6,512 bases of DNA from Reyranella sp. (lineage in GTDB: Bacteria; Pseudomonadota; Alphaproteobacteria; Reyranellales; Reyranellaceae), in the NCBI GenBank assembly GCA_030679805.1, contig JAUXST010000065.1:1-6512 (forward strand), in the 5' to 3' direction. Below the pieces are notes generated by a model. The model worked only from the letters and a program-made list of their open reading frames with translations, searched no databases and was not told the origin of the DNA. A program made the translations under genes and the position numbers. Shown piece after piece: positions 5,912 through 6,512 of this stretch. Each line of letters starts with the position of its first letter. Positions within the stretch are counted from its first letter, which is position 1.

Positions 5912-6512
5912 ATGAATTACCCCGATCGTCTGCGTGCCCTGCTGGCCGAGCCCGGCCTCGTCGTGATGCCCGCCGTGTGGGACGGGCTGAGCGCCAAGCT
6001 GGCCGCCGGTGCCGGGTTCAAGACGGCGTTTCTCTCCGGCTCCTGCGTCGCGGCCAGCCGGTTGGGCGGACCGGATCTCGACCTGATCTCGTTCGGCGAG
6101 ATGTTCGATTCCTTCAACATGGTTCATGCGGCGGCGCCGCAGCTACTGGTGCTGGCCGATGGCGATCATGGCTACGGCAATCCCATGAATGTACAGCGCA
6201 CGGTCCGCGCCTATGGCCGTGCCGGTGCGGCGGCCGTCCTGATCGAGGACAAGATCACGCCGCGCGCGCTCACGGCGGCGGGCAAGCCGTGCCTGTCGCG
6301 CGAGGAAGCGCGCATGAAGATCCGCGCTGCCGTCGAAGCCGCCAAGGAGTCGGGCATCCTGGTTCTGGCCCGCACCGATTGCCGGCCGACCCAGGGCATC
6401 GACGAGGCCGTGGCCCGGATCGAGATGTACGTGAAGGAAGGCGCCGACATCCTGTTCCTGGATTCTCCAGCCGATGACGGGGAAATCCGCCGTGCTATTG
6501 CAGCGGCCGGCG
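5912..6512 (+). CDS. Isocitrate lyase/PEP mutase-family enzyme, oxaloacetate decarboxylase-like (partial)
   Basis: Two hundred codons are visible and the gene continues past the right edge (usual length about 280-290). It begins MNYPDRLRALLAEPGLVVMP, with SGSCVAASRLG (42-52), then the metal-binding motif LADGDHGYGNPMNVQRTV (81-98), IEDKITP (111-117) and ARTD (153-156). D83, D85, E112 and D113 are the expected Mg2+ ligands. The Lys-Lys-Cys-Gly-His loop of isocitrate and methylisocitrate lyases is absent. DxDHGYGNxxNVxRTV followed by IEDxxxP is closer to the Pseudomonas oxaloacetate decarboxylase PA4872 type, so decarboxylation or C-C cleavage of a C4 oxo-acid is the best guess. Other members act as phosphonate mutases or hydrolases. 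The ATG has GAGG eight bases upstream and lies 48 bases after the binding-protein stop, so the two are likely co-transcribed. Confidence 0.88.
   Translation, partial: MNYPDRLRALLAEPGLVVMPAVWDGLSAKLAAGAGFKTAFLSGSCVAASRLGGPDLDLISFGEMFDSFNMVHAAAPQLLVLADGDHGYGNPMNVQRTVRAYGRAGAAAVLIEDKITPRALTAAGKPCLSREEARMKIRAAVEAAKESGILVLARTDCRPTQGIDEAVARIEMYVKEGADILFLDSPADDGEIRRAIAAAG

Noticed and set aside
4748..6127. Minus-strand open frame of 459 codons opposite the binding-protein gene
   Set aside because: Antisense shadow of the Bug-family gene, rich in Arg, Gly and His, with no recognisable domain.

Overview
The window is GC-rich proteobacterial DNA. Its gene content (several luciferase-like flavin enzymes, an orphan Bug/TctC-type binding protein, an isocitrate lyase/PEP mutase-family enzyme and gluconokinase) fits an environmental alphaproteobacterium, for example a Reyranella- or Rhodospirillales-like organism. 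That placement is inferred from gene content and composition; there is no rRNA or other marker here.

Layout. Positions 1-449 hold no recognisable gene. They do contain a symmetric array of short TGTCACA/TGTGACA repeats (322-380) and a pair of hairpins (386-429) that probably terminates the leftward gene ending at 450. Positions 450-4180 are a leftward (minus-strand) block. In transcription order it contains two LLM-class oxidoreductases of different subfamilies joined by a 4-base stop/start overlap (4180-3110 and 3113-2253). Next comes a toxin-antitoxin pair of the HigB2/HigA2 (RelE-type) kind with its own repeat-bearing promoter region (2249-1555), also joined by an ATGA overlap, and then a third LLM-class enzyme (1517-450). 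Positions 4302-6512 are a rightward block: gluconokinase (gntK), a Bug/TctC-family periplasmic binding protein, and an isocitrate lyase/PEP mutase-family enzyme that runs off the right edge and looks most like oxaloacetate decarboxylase. The two blocks diverge from a 121-base gap (4181-4301) that carries a perfect 16-base palindrome.

How the genes may work together. The rightward block looks like a small carbon-uptake and catabolism unit: gluconate phosphorylation, capture of an unknown carboxylate, and cleavage or decarboxylation of a C4-type acid. The leftward block supplies redox enzymes of unknown substrate. The toxin-antitoxin pair sits inside the LLM run and looks like a later insertion, or a module that now drives the downstream LLM gene. 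The points most worth a second look are a long imperfect hairpin that hides the Shine-Dalgarno of the binding-protein gene directly after the gntK stop codon, the symmetric repeat array at 322-380, and the tandem 17-base repeats before higB. I see no CRISPR array, rRNA, tRNA or insertion sequence, and no clear evidence of a wholly new multi-gene system.
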